DNA from: Typha latifolia
Taxonomy: Eukaryota; Streptophyta; Magnoliopsida; Poales; Typhaceae
Assembly: GCA_019914945.1 (NCBI GenBank)
Contig: CM034108.1
Coordinates: forward strand, 11,410,280-11,474,279
Direction of reading: 5' to 3'
Length of the DNA stretch: 64,000 nt
The position numbers and the translations under genes are program-made. Under the pieces are notes generated by a model that was given only the letters and a program-made list of their open reading frames with translations, made no database searches and was not told the DNA's origin. Of the stretch, positions 38,968-53,800 are shown piece by piece. Position 1 is the first letter of the stretch. Each line of letters begins with the position of its first letter.

Positions 38968-41650
38968 AAAAGTAATCATTACACCTGCGTGCTCTCAGAC
39001 TCTGGAGGCAAAAGAGTGAGCATCTCCCAAGGCCTTATTAATGCTTCCATCTTGCCTCCACCAGCGTATATATATATATATGAATATGCTCTTATTATCT
39101 TTCTAAACTTCTTTACTTTGTAGGGCGAATGGGAAGCATAGTTGTGAGTAGCACTTCAGTCAATATCGCTTTTTTGCTAATTACCACGTACCCAAGGCAT
39201 GCATAGAAGAGATATATGCAGGTGGAATAATTTGATGATAGCATCAAGGTTAAATCTCGGAGTAAAGTAATATGTAAGTGTAGCTTTTCCAAGAAGATGG
39301 TCCCCTTCCACTTTCCTGGCCTGCACTCGAAAAACTTTGAATAATTAATTACTAGCTGGGACGTTTGAAGTACGTGCATGTGAAATGTGCTATTGAGAAT
39401 ACTATTATTGGAACCGGAAAGGTACGTAGTATATATATGTGTTATCTTGAGAGCTCCTAGGAAAGAAGGGTTTGATTGCTGCTGCATCACCAGACAGAAT
39501 ACTGGTCTGGGTATCAACTTCTTACTGGGTAGCATGCAATTGTCAGCTCATCTATTGGGTCGTTGTATGCCGTGCATATATGTTGGTGAAATATTAAACA
39601 GTAAAGAAGCTCTATATATGTATAACTGTGGAGTTAACCATCTCTTATATATAAATTAAAATACGGATTAACTTTTCGAGAAAAAGAATCACAAATAGGT
39701 TAGACCATCGGTCACAACCGATCAAAGCAAAATAAGATTCAGTTTTATTCCTTTTATAAAGAAATTTGTGTTGACAGATGCTTAAATTAGTGAAATTCTA
39801 GCACGGATGGTTACGCTCCTACTATTGTACTGCAGTGGTAACGATCGACATAACTCATCTTGTGTTCTAATAACTAACAAAACTTATTAATAAAATTAAT
39901 CATGTCATAGTAATGTGACTATAATATAAACTTACTATTTAACATTTTGTATTTATTTGAGAATGTTCACGGTTCAACTTATTATTATTTGAATTTGTGA
40001 CGAAACCCATAGTGATCATACTTGTTCGTGATCAAATGGTCTCTCTTAGATGCCTCAAAGTAAAAGAATTAATTTTCAAGGTATGATAAATATTATTTCT
40101 ATTATGCTCCTCAAGTGTATAAGCCTTGATTAGAATTTTGAACCCTTGTAAATTTTAAAAAAGAATAACTATATAAATCTTAAACATGAATAAGAGATTT
40201 ATACACATAATTTGTAAGAAAAGAGATGTGATAACTTTATGACACTTTTTTAGCTTGACATTAAAAAAAAAATGTACCTAACTTAAAGAAATTCTCCTCG
40301 CTAGTAGCCCTGAACTCTCCCCTGCCTTGTCTATAATTGAGTAAAGTCCACTTCTCTTAAAAAGAAAAGAAAAGAAAAGATTAAACGAGATCACCTTAGT
40401 GTCAACTCTTATATAGGGTCCTCATTTTCTTTTAAATTGTTATGCCAAGAACATCAAGTGAAATCTCTCTCGATAAAAGATGATAGAATTTGCGGCTCCT
40501 CTAATTTACTCATGACCTCTAAAATAAACGACTTTAATATCATATTAGAATAAATAATAGACTCAAAAACCTTTAAAATTAATGGATGATAAATATTACT
40601 CTTTAAAGCTTGGTCCCTTCGGCCGTAGTCCTGGGTACTCCCCAATCCGCTGCGAATGGACGTAACGTTGTGTGCTCTTTTAGTCTCTTTTATATCATCT
40701 CACTTTGCACTGACCACGTGTCGCTCTATGGTCGTTTCGATCCGGTGAATGGAACGCCTCGCAAGGCATCGGATCCCAGTAGGTGTGTGAAAGGCGTGAA
40801 GCAAGGGTTACGTGCTTGCATGATGTTCGCCGGCCATGCAAGAAGGGGCAGAGTATTACCCTACGGACGCTCGCAGTAAAACAATTATGCGGTAATACTT
40901 TGTGCCGTCCATGTTGCGCACTGAGAAAAGATCTCAGCCGTCGGAAGTAGAGATGACGTCAACTTACCATGTGGGCTTCCGCAAACCGATATGTATGCGG
41001 TTGTACCGAGGATTATAGTCTATTCGTACTTAATTGACGAAAACGACGACGACGACAGCGTGTCCGTTATTGGATGGCGAAACTAACGAGCTAAGTGTTC
41101 CGGTCACCTCCCGTTAAGATTCTTAAGCTTACCGGTCCCCGTCCTCAAAGTATCACGTATTTTCCCAACCAATGGGATCTTAGATTAACAATTCCACGTT
41201 CGCCCTTTCAAACAACCGACACAGCTGTTGATTGCCTCCAGTACGTCAACAGTGAAATTAAACACTATAAAAAGACGTTTTTTTTATATAAAAAATTTTG
41301 ATTTTTTTTTTTAGATTTTTGTGTGTGGATTAATATAATTGTGTGATTAGTCAAAGTCAATTACGTAACCTATCTACCAGTAACCAGTGGGTATGATATG
41401 GATGGATAAATAGTTCTTGAAGCATATATGAGTGGAGTTGATATATATGAATAAAAATTTCTAGCAGTTATATAGCAGGCCCGGATGAAACTGCAGGAAA
41501 CTTTGTGCAGTAGGATGCTGCAGCCGATCCGCTTCTTCACCATCGGACAGACTATTAAATTAAGCACGTACGTAATTGTGGTGCAACGAGTGTGCGAGGA
41601 GAGAGGGCGGTGATCACACCAACCGTTGCTGCTTTCCCCTGTTGCGGCTA
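37990..41650. other. Spacer between divergent myosin and VAL genes
   Basis: Contains the myosin 5' leader and promoter on the left (to about 38.4 kb) and the VAL promoter on the right. A (CT)13 run lies at 38937-38962. The stretch 40.6-41.1 kb is GC-richer, with ACGT and CACGTG-like words. ORFs of up to 140 codons are present but resemble nothing known to me. No gene is called. Confidence 0.6.
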
Positions 41651-41671
41651 CTACTAATATCCTTCGTATCG

Positions 41672-41788
41672 TATAAAAAGGCCCCATTTTTTTTTATTCT
41701 TTCCTCCCCACCTCCACGATTCCAAACCCCCAAAGGAAAGAACTCCCCCATCTCTCTTTCTCTCTCTCTTTCTTCGAAGATTGCGGCG

Positions 41789-41823
<35 letters not shown>

Positions 41824-41858
41824 AGGTTTTCGCCTTCGTATTCTCCGCTGCCGTACCG
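41672..41858 (+). promoter_or_regulatory. VAL TATA box and 5' leader
   Basis: TATAAAA at 41672-41678 sits about 180 bases before the start codon. The leader between is strongly pyrimidine-rich, including a TC run at 41789-41813. Such (GA/CT)n leaders are known binding places for plant BBR/BPC GAGA factors; binding here is inferred only. Confidence 0.6.
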
Positions 41859-44800
41859 ATGACCTCGTCGTCGGCGGCGCCGGCTAGGTCTTCCAAGATC
41901 TGCTTCAACCCCCTATGCAAGGATCCCAAATCCGACAGCGCACGTAGGAGGGGATGGCGTCTCCGCTCCGGAGACTACGCCGAACTTTGTGACCGTTGCT
42001 AGTAAGCTCTGTTCCTCCTATTGATTACATATTGAGGGGTCTGCTTCTTCTTGTTAAAATCCATTCCTTCTTTTTAAATTTTTGGTCGGTTTTCTCTTAT
42101 GCAATCCACATAATGTTTAGCGTATGTTAGTCGCTTCGGAACTAGGGATGTAATAAAGTTGTTGCCTTTGTCGGTGAATTGTCGATTGGTTGGAATATTA
42201 TAGTGCGACGAGTTCGTGTTTCTTTGCTCTTGTCCGTGTCCTACCTTGGCTATTTTACTTGATCAGTGACGTGGCTTTGATGCTCTCGTGCTGTTGTTTG
42301 TGTCTGCTTTTAGTTTTACCTACGAGCAGGGGAGCTTCTGCGAAACTTTTCACTCGGATGCTGCTGGTTGGAGGAACTGTGAGGCATGTGCGAAGGTAAG
42401 AGAAGGAATTCCACAGTGATTGGATGTATTGGTTGCTAGTGATGATTATAGTATTTGGATATTTGGATCCACTTCTGGTCAATGATATTTTTCCCTGTGC
42501 GTCCTCTAACTGGGAGTTCTTTGGCAGCGGGTACATTGCGGGTGTATCATATCGGCTCATGCTTATGTGCTTCTTGATGCTGGTGGAGTTGATTGCATAG
42601 CGTGTGCTAGGAAATCATTTGCGATGGTAAGTGATTTAAACACTCTTGTTCAGATTATTATTTGTTGGTGGTGGATTTTATTTTCCATTGATCTGATGGT
42701 TAAAATATATTTTTTAGATGAAGACCTGCCTCCAAAAGATAATTTAGTTACTGCTGTTAAATTTAACTAATTAGCTGATCTAGAGATACAAGCAATTAGG
42801 TGTAAATATAAAGAGTTTGGGTTATCCCATGAATTCACATATTATTATATTAATCATTGTCTTTCTTTGATGTTATCAAACTTATGTCTTTAAGAGGAAC
42901 ATTTTGGCCATTCATCGCCACCTTTGCCATGGTAGTACACTTGACGTTCTTGTTACTGTCTGTTGTTAAAAAGTTTGCATCTTCTAACATGGGTGGAGCT
43001 GTTATGATGCATTTAGTGTTAGTATCAAGTGGAATAATAGTTGTAATAATCACGAGGGACCATAAGAGATGGGTAGAGGAGGAGAATGGTGTTAGATAGG
43101 TGTATAGAGATGGAAGGATGGGAAGAAGTTGATAAAAGGAGAAATAAAGAGGCAAGATGGTTTTTGGGATTGAGGAGAGATCAAAGGCTGGGGAGAGAGC
43201 AGACGTAATCTCCATTCTGTAAAGTCAAAATTGTTATTGGAAATCTAATGTGCGTGTCAAGTGCCAACTGTCGAGAAGAGTCCAAATGGGAACCTTCAAA
43301 ACCATGACATAGAGGCTATGCTCTTTCAATTTTGCATTTCTAAATATAAGCTATAGGAATATTTTTGAAGGAAATAAAATCTAGACATGTTATTTTTTTA
43401 CATATAACTTATGGAAAGTTCATTTAGTATGATCCTAACCGTCTATTGTTTCTCTATAGAAGCACTTGCAATGAAACAAACATCGAACTGATTGGAAATG
43501 CCCTAATCTCACGACTGTCAGAAATGTCTGAGTGCTTGACATGATAAGAAGCACAAATATCTAATGTTTGGAGTTGGACAAAGTTGTTTAAAGTTACGTT
43601 CATATCTTTGGACTAGAAAGCAAGTACAAAATGGCAATAAGACATTATGGATCTTCTAGGCATCTCTAGTTCTTCTAGTTTGTTGCTTCTTCTAATGTTC
43701 ATAGACAAACTCTTATCATATGTAAATATATGCTGTATAGCATTATTTGACATAGGAATGAAAGAGTGTCGTATGATTTGCCATGATTTTGGGTGCCTCT
43801 TATGCCAGAAGAGACCAAATGAATATTTACATTTAACTTTCACAATAAATTCAATCTTCTAAGGGTGCCACTTGATGTAAGGGCAAGGTTTATGTCATGG
43901 TTGCATACATTTTCCCTTTCTAGGTCTGTTTGGTGGAATTCTCGTTCTCTAGGATGGTTTTAATGAAATCAATCTTGTACCATACTATCAAATCTCGACA
44001 AATCATGATTTGACAATCTTTAAATGTTGTGTACAGATTGCTCTTTGTTCTATCTTGTTCAGACGAATAGTACTCATATGGAATGAGAGGATATGATGAC
44101 CATTGTTTGAATTTATGTTTCCTTTTCTATAATTACAAACTTATAGAACACATACCAGGTTTCAAACGACTGCAAGTTCTTGCTGTTGTACACGCATAGC
44201 ATCTTCATATGTTAGGTACACTTTTAGTGTTTAAGGATTGATGAAATTTCTAGAAATATCTTTGCAACTATTTGGACACAAACCAGGCTACCTCTTTCCC
44301 TATGCTCCATGATTGTACTGTCTCACTATTTTATTTTTGATATTTGTAGTCATTTTTTGCATATTACCAAATAGTAACTAACAGAAATGCAGCTACCTCT
44401 TTCTCCAAGCATTTTAGTTGTATATCTCTCCCTTGAGTACTTGGTTTAATAGATTCTCCTTTTCCTCAGGCACCAAGCCAAATGTGGTCATCTTCTTTGC
44501 CTTTGCCCCAACAAATATCTGAGAGGAAAGATACTCATGTTAAAAACTGGAAATCACCAACTGCCCCTTTTCCTGGATATTGGCGTCAGGCAGCGAATTT
44601 GTGGAATGCATCTAGTGTGCAGTCAGACTTGCAACAACGCCTAGCATATGAATTTGACAGGCCTAATAACGGCGAGAAGTTATTCCAGGTATATCGCTCT
44701 TCTGTTGCTGCACAGGAGAAGAAATATGAAGATCCGTCTGAGAGAATTACTTCTAATAGCCTGAAACAAATTGTACGAGAGAGATTTGCTAATGGAAACA

Positions 44801-47800
44801 TTAGTTTGGATCCATCATTCTCATATACTATATCTCATAGAGAAGGAAATCCTAAAGGACTGCAAGATCCTAACAACCTTGCAGGAGAAACTGATACAAT
44901 GTCTTTAAGGAAAGGAGTGATTGTGGATCCTTGCTTGACAACTTCTTCTGGAGCTAACCTTGATAGACATCCAAATTCTGCTGCAAGTTCTCTTCCATCA
45001 TCTATTTTAGATGAAGATTCATCATCGTCGATTGGCTTGGCTACAGCTTTTTCATCACTAGATGGAGCAAAGGACTCGATCAGAATTGCATCAACTCAGA
45101 TGCAAAGGCAAGGAGCTCTTCCCTCTATATCAAAACAAATTTACTCTCATAATGCTGCTGACAGTGAAATGCAAGCTCAAGTGAGCAATGGAAGACCGAG
45201 ATTGGATGCACAAACACGGGCTCAGTTACTTCCACGATATTGGCCTAGAATTACAAATCAAGAACTGCAACAAATATCTGGAGAGTATCCATCATATTTC
45301 ATTCATGTTTGTCATAATCATTTTATTAGTCAATATGATTATATTAGTTAATCGAAGTATTCCACTTTGTCAGGGACAGTATATGGTGAATTATGATGAT
45401 TAGTTTTTTCCTCCGATGTAGTGATGTTTATCCTTAAGTTGATTCTAGTTCAAAATCTGTTATCACTCCTTTGTTTGAGAAGATGCTCAGTGCTAGTGAT
45501 GCTGGCAAGATTGGGCGTCTGGTGCTACCCAAGAAATGTGCTGAGGTGAGTTTCATGCGTTGTCGTAAGAAAATCTTTAAATTACCGTCTGTTGTGCTTC
45601 AACGTTGAAGATGCTGATGATACGAGGTGTTTCAGAATTCATTCTCAAGTTGATTGTACATTTATATGAATTTACCATGCCAGTGTAACAATACTAGCTA
45701 AAAGCTTCCATGATTTGTATTTGTTAGTACTCTCTGCTTATCCTTAACAAGTTTTGATTTTCTCCTTTGGAACTTTCAAATGTATTGTTTTCCATCTCAC
45801 ATCTTCTAAAATGATTAATGCACCGTTTTTGTTTTTGTTTGAGTAGAAAGTAACTTAAAGTTCATGTGATATTTTATTCTTCACTTTATATCACCTCTAA
45901 GTTCTGTTTGCCATTTTTCCAGATTGTGGTATTCTCTTATGTTTCAGATGCTGTCATGATTTTTACCTTGTTAATATGTTCTCATGGGTTCATATTCTTC
46001 TCTTCTTTTTAGCTTCCACTCATGATTTTCTCCTGCTTTACCTGTTCATTGCAAAGTCTCTGCTTTTCCTAATAGTTTGCTTTGATTTTGCTGCACGTAA
46101 CTGGGCAGTTTTTGTACTTAATTTGCACATGATAGAGTTCACCTTCATGTTTGTGAAAACTAGTATATATATGGCATCATGACATCAAACTCAGAGAAGA
46201 TATTGAGCACCAAATTCCATATTTTACTTGTTTAATGCCAAGATGTCAGTCATGGAGATTACGTCTTTAGAAATGAGTGTAAGATTACCTATGTCTTTGC
46301 TCCATAGAACCCACAAGGTTTTTGCTGTGGAACACCCTTAAGGCCTTAAGTGCCAAATTTTGGTTCTACTAGTGCACCTTTGGTAGTCATTGAATCAACT
46401 AACTTGCTTTTATTATGGTACAATGGTACTAAATCTCTTTAATTTGGCTGCTATGCTAAGCTGTAGAAAAGTAGTAAACTTTTTCTGCAATATAGCTAAG
46501 AGATTTGATTCTTGATAACTTGTAGATCCAATTTGTGAGGCATTTGTTACACTGGAGTTTCTCATAGGCCAGGCTTGGATAGTGTGGGGAATTATGGAGA
46601 CCAAATGTTTTATTTGTGGTAATTCTGCAATCACTCGAAGCTGAATTTGCTTTCAGTAAGAGAAAGGAAATACAATGAGAGAAATTGTTAAACACAGTAA
46701 CCAAGAAAATGATTCACAAGACGATCCTAGATAGTTGTCATTATAGGACCTCTTGTTACTATATTAAGGATTACTAGTGGTAATATTTTTTATCATATCT
46801 TTTGAAAGTTTTTGAGGCATATTTGGTAGAATTTATCTTTGTTGGATCTATTCACGTTCCTTGTTCCTTTATGCAATTTACAGTTGTATTATTTTGTCCA
46901 ATACTGGATCACCCATCTCTCTCCTACATTAGATACAGTCCTACAAAGTTATGGTGTTTAATATGCTCCACCAACTATTACTTTGTATGACACAGCTCAT
47001 TTTGTAATTTTTAAACTTCTAACAGGAGGTTTCCTAACATCCTGCATCAAGTATCTTCAGCAAATTTATGTTTCAAATAATGTAAATACATTTTTTAATG
47101 TTTCTGATTGAACAGGCATATTTCCCAATAATCTCTCAGCCTGAAGGGCTTCCTTTAAAAGTTCAAGATGCAAGTGGCAAAGATTGGGTATTTCAGTTTC
47201 GTTTCTGGCCAAATAATAACAGCAGGATGTATGTATTGGAAGGGGTTACACCTTGCATTCAGTCAATGCAATTACAAGCAGGCGATACAGGTATCTCTCC
47301 TTCCTCTCTATCTCTTTATCAATCTAGATGCTGTCAAAAAATGTTTGAATTAATATTTTTGTTCCAATATTCCCATGATTCAATATCTGTTTCATAGTTA
47401 TCCATTTATGGGTTGAGAAGTATATCATCTTTTAGATTATGTACTGCATCTATGAGTTAGAATTTGGTAGTATGTCGTAATGTTAAAATGCATCTACTAG
47501 GTTATTTTCTAATTGAGAGATATTATTTGTATTTCATATGAAAAAGGACTTCACAATCTTTGGGCCAAGGCTTGTAGGGCTACGACCATCAAAAACTACA
47601 CTAGCAGCATGACAGGCCATGCCATGTATCAACATATCATGCGCCGTGGCATGAGAAACCATGGTCTTCCATTGTTTTGCTCATTAATTGCATTAGTTTG
47701 TTGATTTCTGTGGTTCCAAAACATCTTTTTTTTTCTCCATATTTCTTTAATGTGACCCTTGTAAATAGTAAAATTTTAATTGCTCACTTATCCTAGAAAC

Positions 47801-50800
47801 ATATGTAGGATTAAACTGGAATTAAGAACGCTTCCTTTGCTGCAGTAACATTTAGTCGGATAGATCCGGAAGGAAAGCTGGTCATGGGATTCAGAAAGGC
47901 CTCTGGCATTTCTTCTGGAGAACAGGTTAGTTAATAAGATTCGAACTTATGACACATATTTCAGCAGTAATGATTCATAGTAGGAAGCATCTTCTCCCAC
48001 CTTAGCTGCTTTCTATAAAGTGTGATAACCTACCGTGATAGGTTTAACTTTTTTTCTTAAAGGCCTCCATGCTTTCTTCTATCGGATATTTTCTCTGTAC
48101 TGCTCGATGCCTGAGCAAAGTAGACATGTTAATGCTTTCAAAATATGGTTCAAATTGTCATTCTGGCATAAACTAATGAGAGGATTACAATGAACTTATT
48201 TCTATGTGGTAATTACACTTTGTACAAGTGAATTGCAATTGCTACTTCCAGCATAAGGAGCTCTTAAGTTGAGAGAGCCTGACTTTAAGTGGTTCAGAAA
48301 AAGAACGTTTGCAAGGGAAGAGTCAGCAAGAGCAGCCCAGAGATGAGAGGAAGAGGCTCAGTATCCACTGGCTTCAGTAGTAGGAGTTGCCCATTGTTCA
48401 CCGAAGTCGTCAGAGAGGGAATCCTCTCACTTTTCATTGGACAAAGAAGCTAGGTCTAGGCCCCATGATAGAAAAAGTAGTGCAATTGGTTCTTAACTTA
48501 TAGTGGAATTGAAGGAGTAGATTTATAAATGTGTTCTCTTGTCTTTTTCTTCATGTTTAACAGCATTTTGTTCAAATTTGTTACTACAAGAGTTCTTTCT
48601 TCTTTATCCATTAAAAGAAGTTCAATAATGCTCTCTTCACAAGGTTTTGTTAATTCTGTTAGTAAGGACTGGACAATAAAAACTAAAAGTGAGTTGGCCA
48701 TGGTCGTATAAGAAATTATATGTATTATTTTGACAGGATACTCAGAATCTTAAGTTTAGCAATGGTCTCTTAATGCCTCTGGAGGGTAATAGCAGAAACC
48801 TCACTGAAGATTCCAATCCAAATATCCCTCTTTGCCCAACTAAAGAAAGCATGGAATCAAGATATCCAGCCAATCCTGCAGAGAAGGCAACCTCGTCTAA
48901 ATTTGATAAAGGAGGATTTATACAGAAGGATGGACTTGCTGCTAGGTCTTTGCAGGGCTCTTCTAAGAGGAAAGGCAGCTCTCTTGGTACAAGCAGTAAG
49001 CGTCTGCGAATTGAGAACAAAGATTCCATGGAGTTGAAATTAACGTGGGAGGAGGCCCAACAGCTGCTCCGTCCACCTCCTTCGCATGTTCCTTCCACTA
49101 TTATCATTGAAGGCCACGAATTTGAGGAATATGAGGTATGCCAATCGATAAACTTGTTCACCTTCCATGTTAAAATGGTACTGTATGTAACTCCATTCTG
49201 ATAATCCATGATCATGTCATGTTATGTAAATTTCTTCTATCATGGGTGGCTGATGGAAATATTTACCTTCAGGCAGCACTCATTTCTTTGTTTACTGTTT
49301 CATCCTTCAATATATTTTGTAGCAAAAGACCAAAAATTGCTGCATATTCACCTTGCTAATTGGCCACTGACCATGCCATCTCTATCATTGTTGATACACC
49401 TCTCTTCCCTCTTTTGCCTCTCTATTTTCATTCTCAATATAAATTAACCTTTCTTTCACCGATCCATGATAAGGAAAATGATTATCGCTATTGCAAAATT
49501 TTGTGATGCGAAAACAATCTTAGTCCTTCAGTATTACAGTTTTGCAGTTTTGCTTTTTTTTTTTTTTTTAATGAAATTTCACTGAACACTTAACATCTAG
49601 AGGATTGTGCAAGGGCATCTTCAAACTGAAATGCTTTATAGGTGGATAGGCATTATACGTCAAGCTTTTCATATTGCACAAGAAAAGAAAAGGAAAAAGA
49701 AAAGCCATGTTCATCTCAGTATAATGCATGGATGTCAAGCCCATAGGAATATTTGGGTCCTTTACAAGCCATTCTATTGGAATACTTTAACATTCTCAGT
49801 GGGATTAAGAATTTTAAGATTCCAACGCAATTTCTTTTTTAACATCTAACTGCATGAGTTGTTCTCTACCTTATTTGATTAGTTTGTTTTCTTCACTTTC
49901 CCTGGGAAAACTCGAGTATTTGTTTTCATAAACTTCAGACAGAGACAGGCAGAAACTTCAATCATTCTTATAATGACATAATCTACTTGGCCATCATTAT
50001 ATTTGCATTTCCAAGTACATAAGCTGTTGGGATCTAAATTTAACATGGAGGGTAGGCATTTCATTTTTTTTAGAGGATGGGGCTTTAGAAAGTCTGGAGG
50101 AGTGATGAGACATAATAGTTTTCCAATTTGGTAGTTTCCTCATGTCTTCCTTTAATTCTCTTATGTGAGGTTTACACTCTTACTTCGTGTATGAGTGGTA
50201 GCCTTTGGTTGTTGGTGAAGTTAAGATTTAGTTTCACTTGATCTAGATCATCTTTTGTTGGAGATGGGTTGAACTATTTGTGGATACTTTGCTTGCCATG
50301 TCCCAGTAACTCTCTTATATTAATTTAAGGGATACAACTTTTATTTTTTGAAAGCTGGCAAACTTGTTTCTCCTCCTCTCATGTCCTTACCTGTAGAATT
50401 TTAGTAGATCCCCCTGTCAACCCATTGGTCTTACTGTCTCCATTTTCTTAGGATCATTTAGTTGAACAATTAACTTGGATGCAATTGGAAGAGCTATTAG
50501 ACTTATATTGAAGGTTATCTCTTTTGCTGGTCTGTGTGCATGTCAATCAAGTAATAAGATAGTTCTTCCCTAGAAATAGAAGTTAAATTGCTGCAATTGT
50601 TGGCTCAAGTGGAGTTATGCACTTTGGCTGAGACTGAGAAATAGAATCTGCCCTTTATTCTCTCATCAAAAAGTGTTTCTTCAGGTAGTAGGCTTCTATT
50701 GCTGATTATCATCATGCAAAATAATTCCTCAAGTTCCGTTTAAATAGTTCCAGGAACCTTTTTAAAGTTGACATCAATCATTACCTTTTGAAAAGATATG

Positions 50801-53800
50801 GCTATTTCTTTTATGGAAAACCACTACTTTAGAGTTATGTCCAGAATTTAGCGAACAGTTGTTACGATCTAAAATTAGAATCATGACTGGTCATGTACCT
50901 CAATGCACTTGAGATACACGAAGCCTTAACCAATATTTTTCCAAGTCTCAAAATAACAAGAATTTAATTATGAATAACTAATTCTAATAAACATAATATA
51001 ATAACAAAGAAACACCAATGTCATCGATAATGTGTCACCAATCAAATTAAAATATTAGATGGTTAGAATAAAATGTCTAATACAACCGATGGACAAAATA
51101 GTAAAATCCTAAGTGGTGGTGGGATCTCGATGCATCTCGCTCAATCGTTACGTGGATCAGCACCTGAAATATTAGAAGAGAGAATTCATGAGTCAATAAT
51201 TATAGCTCAGTGAGTGGAATCGACTCAAAAGTCAAATAAATCCGAATTTATAACATAACTTTAAATAAATACAAATCTAATAATATAAGATAAGAATCTT
51301 ACTAAGCTTGCTTATGATAACAATAATAATAACAGTACAAATAATAACAGAGAATCATATCTCATAACATGGTTCGTATCAACATGTTGAATTTTTTTCA
51401 ATATTAATAATAATGTCATATGTCTCATTGGGCTGCTCCTGAAAATCTATATCAACTACAAGTCACCTCGATATTTACTCGAGTGTTTTTTTTATAATTA
51501 ATCCAGTTAGTGTCACTAGGAGGTATCACTATGTGATAAATTTACAATGTTTTTTCACTAACCAGAGAGAAAGATTAGAGTTACCTTAGAGATATTTCTA
51601 ATCTAACTTGAGACTGTTCTCTAAGCGCTCTACAGTCACCTAAACAGATCATATGCTAATCAGGTATAGGTCTGTCCCCTGGACTTCAAGGTAGTCTTGA
51701 GTAACCACAGGGAGATGCACAAAAATTATCTAACCTACACATGCGACCTTTTTTTTCTGGTTCTCACAGCAGTCATGAGTCTCTTGACAAAATAACATTC
51801 CACTTTAACAAAGTGATAATTTCTATAAGCTTTCCATCTGTCCAGCTTAACAACATGCTATCACTCTCTTTGGTGGAATTTTGGTTATACATATGAAATT
51901 TGTTCATTTTGTTACTTGGGCAGTATTCATTTTCTTGAAATTGAATGATAATTCTCTATGTATACTTTTTACTAATTCAGAATTTCAATAATCTTCTTAT
52001 GTTACCTCAGAATATTCTCAAAGGAGATTAGTAAAATTAAAACAAAATGTGCTTGACACATTGACATTAATATCTTAAACAGGAAGCACCTGTACTTGGA
52101 AAGAGGACATATTTCATCCCAGATAAAGCCGGGTAACTTTTCCCTTTATAACTAATTAACCAGGAACATTTTTATGCCAACTTACAGTGTGACGGAGTTG
52201 CATTTGCTAGGAAACATTTAAAAATATGAACTGACACATGGACTTCTTATTAATGTCGACTCACATGGAAATGTATTGTGATTACTGTTTACTTTTTTAC
52301 ATATTTTGCTTTTCTTCCTTTGGGCTTTAGTCTTTTTTTAGTTTGTACAGTATTAGATAACTGTTGAAATATAGGCTTGTGATGAAAAGAGCCAAATTTA
52401 TTTTACTCGAATATATGTCATTAATGGTTAAAATCTTTGGACTGTGGTTTGTTGTGGTATATATCTAGACGCAACACTGCAAGAACAAACATGAAATAGA
52501 ATGGTTTATGCGATTCACTTCAAGTGCGCATCCATTAGAGGATCCTAAAGATCCACTAGAATATCGTTCAGCTCTCTTACAGAGAGTTACCACCCCAATA
52601 CAAGCTCTTTAGGAACCTTAGTCTCAAAAACCTCAGAATGAAGGTATCACATTTCACATGATATCCTGAGTGAGTTCATACTTGTTCTCCTGGATGGGTG
52701 GTAAAAAATTATGAACACCATGTCATTTAAAGTACTCTGCCCTTGAAATCCTGTATATTTTAGTCATGGACAGATGCAACAGCTCTAGCTTTAAGTTCAC
52801 CTCAGTTTCTACTGCTTGCTTCCTCAGAGGTCTAATATGCTAATTTATTGAGAAACATAACTTCTCTTTTTTTCTTACTCTCCATAATGTTCAAGGCATG
52901 TACTCTTCAATTACTCTCCTTTGGTATTCCACATCGGCCAGTCCTTATTGTTAAATGAATACGTCAAATTTCAAGAGATGATTGCTAAATGGCATTGGTA
53001 AGAAGCAATTTGAAGGCATTTACATCTTTATAGGCAATAATATGATCTTTGTGAATCTTTCATCCATGTTGAGGGTCCTAATAGGTCGTCAACAAAGCTA
53101 TATATGGTAGATTGTTTGCCTTATTGTCTTGTGTTACTTTTCTTAAGATGGCTGCTTCCATTTTCCTTTTGTTGTCCCTTCTGGCAGATATCACTGTTTG
53201 ATATTCTTCGACTTGCTAATCCATAAAACCTTTTTCTGGAGGTTTGCAAGCCTAGTGCTAATAGAAAAGAGCACAGTGACCCAAACTTAATTCAGTTAAG
53301 AGTTGATGTTCTCATTATTGTAGAAGACCCTACCAATATTTCATATTTGAGACTTTTTGTGTTTGTCCTTTTCTTATTTTCTTTTTCTGTTCTATTTGCT
53401 GTTTTTTTACTCTTGAAATCTTTATCTTTCTTTATCTTGAATTTTTTTTCCTCTAATCCATCTCTTTCCCTCTATTTGTCCTACATCACTGTATGGACTT
53501 TGTTCCCACATTGAACCTTGCCGTGCTCTTCACATTGACTATGAAGTCTGTGGAGATCATGCATGCTTGCTTTTAGTTGCATGAAGGCCTCATAACTGCT
53601 CTCTTGTGGCTAATGTTTCTTGAACATAAGGTCAGCATATACCTTTAGAGAGTTGGCAGCAAGTTGACAGACAATTGCTTTGCACCTATTTTATGGACTT
53701 TGTGGTCTCGAGTCTGACTCTCATAACGGAAAGGATTACGATGTTCTTTGATATAAACAAGGTTGACTTTCTTGTGTGCGTGTGTGCTATCATTTTATTG

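Noticed and set aside
39113..39535. 140-codon minus-strand ORF in the myosin-VAL spacer
   Set aside because: No family motif recognised, poor composition for a real protein, and no flanking exon structure; most likely a chance frame.
40610..40879. 89-codon plus-strand ORF upstream of VAL
   Set aside because: Lies in a GC-rich promoter-like stretch, resembles nothing known, and has no supporting splice or homology signal.
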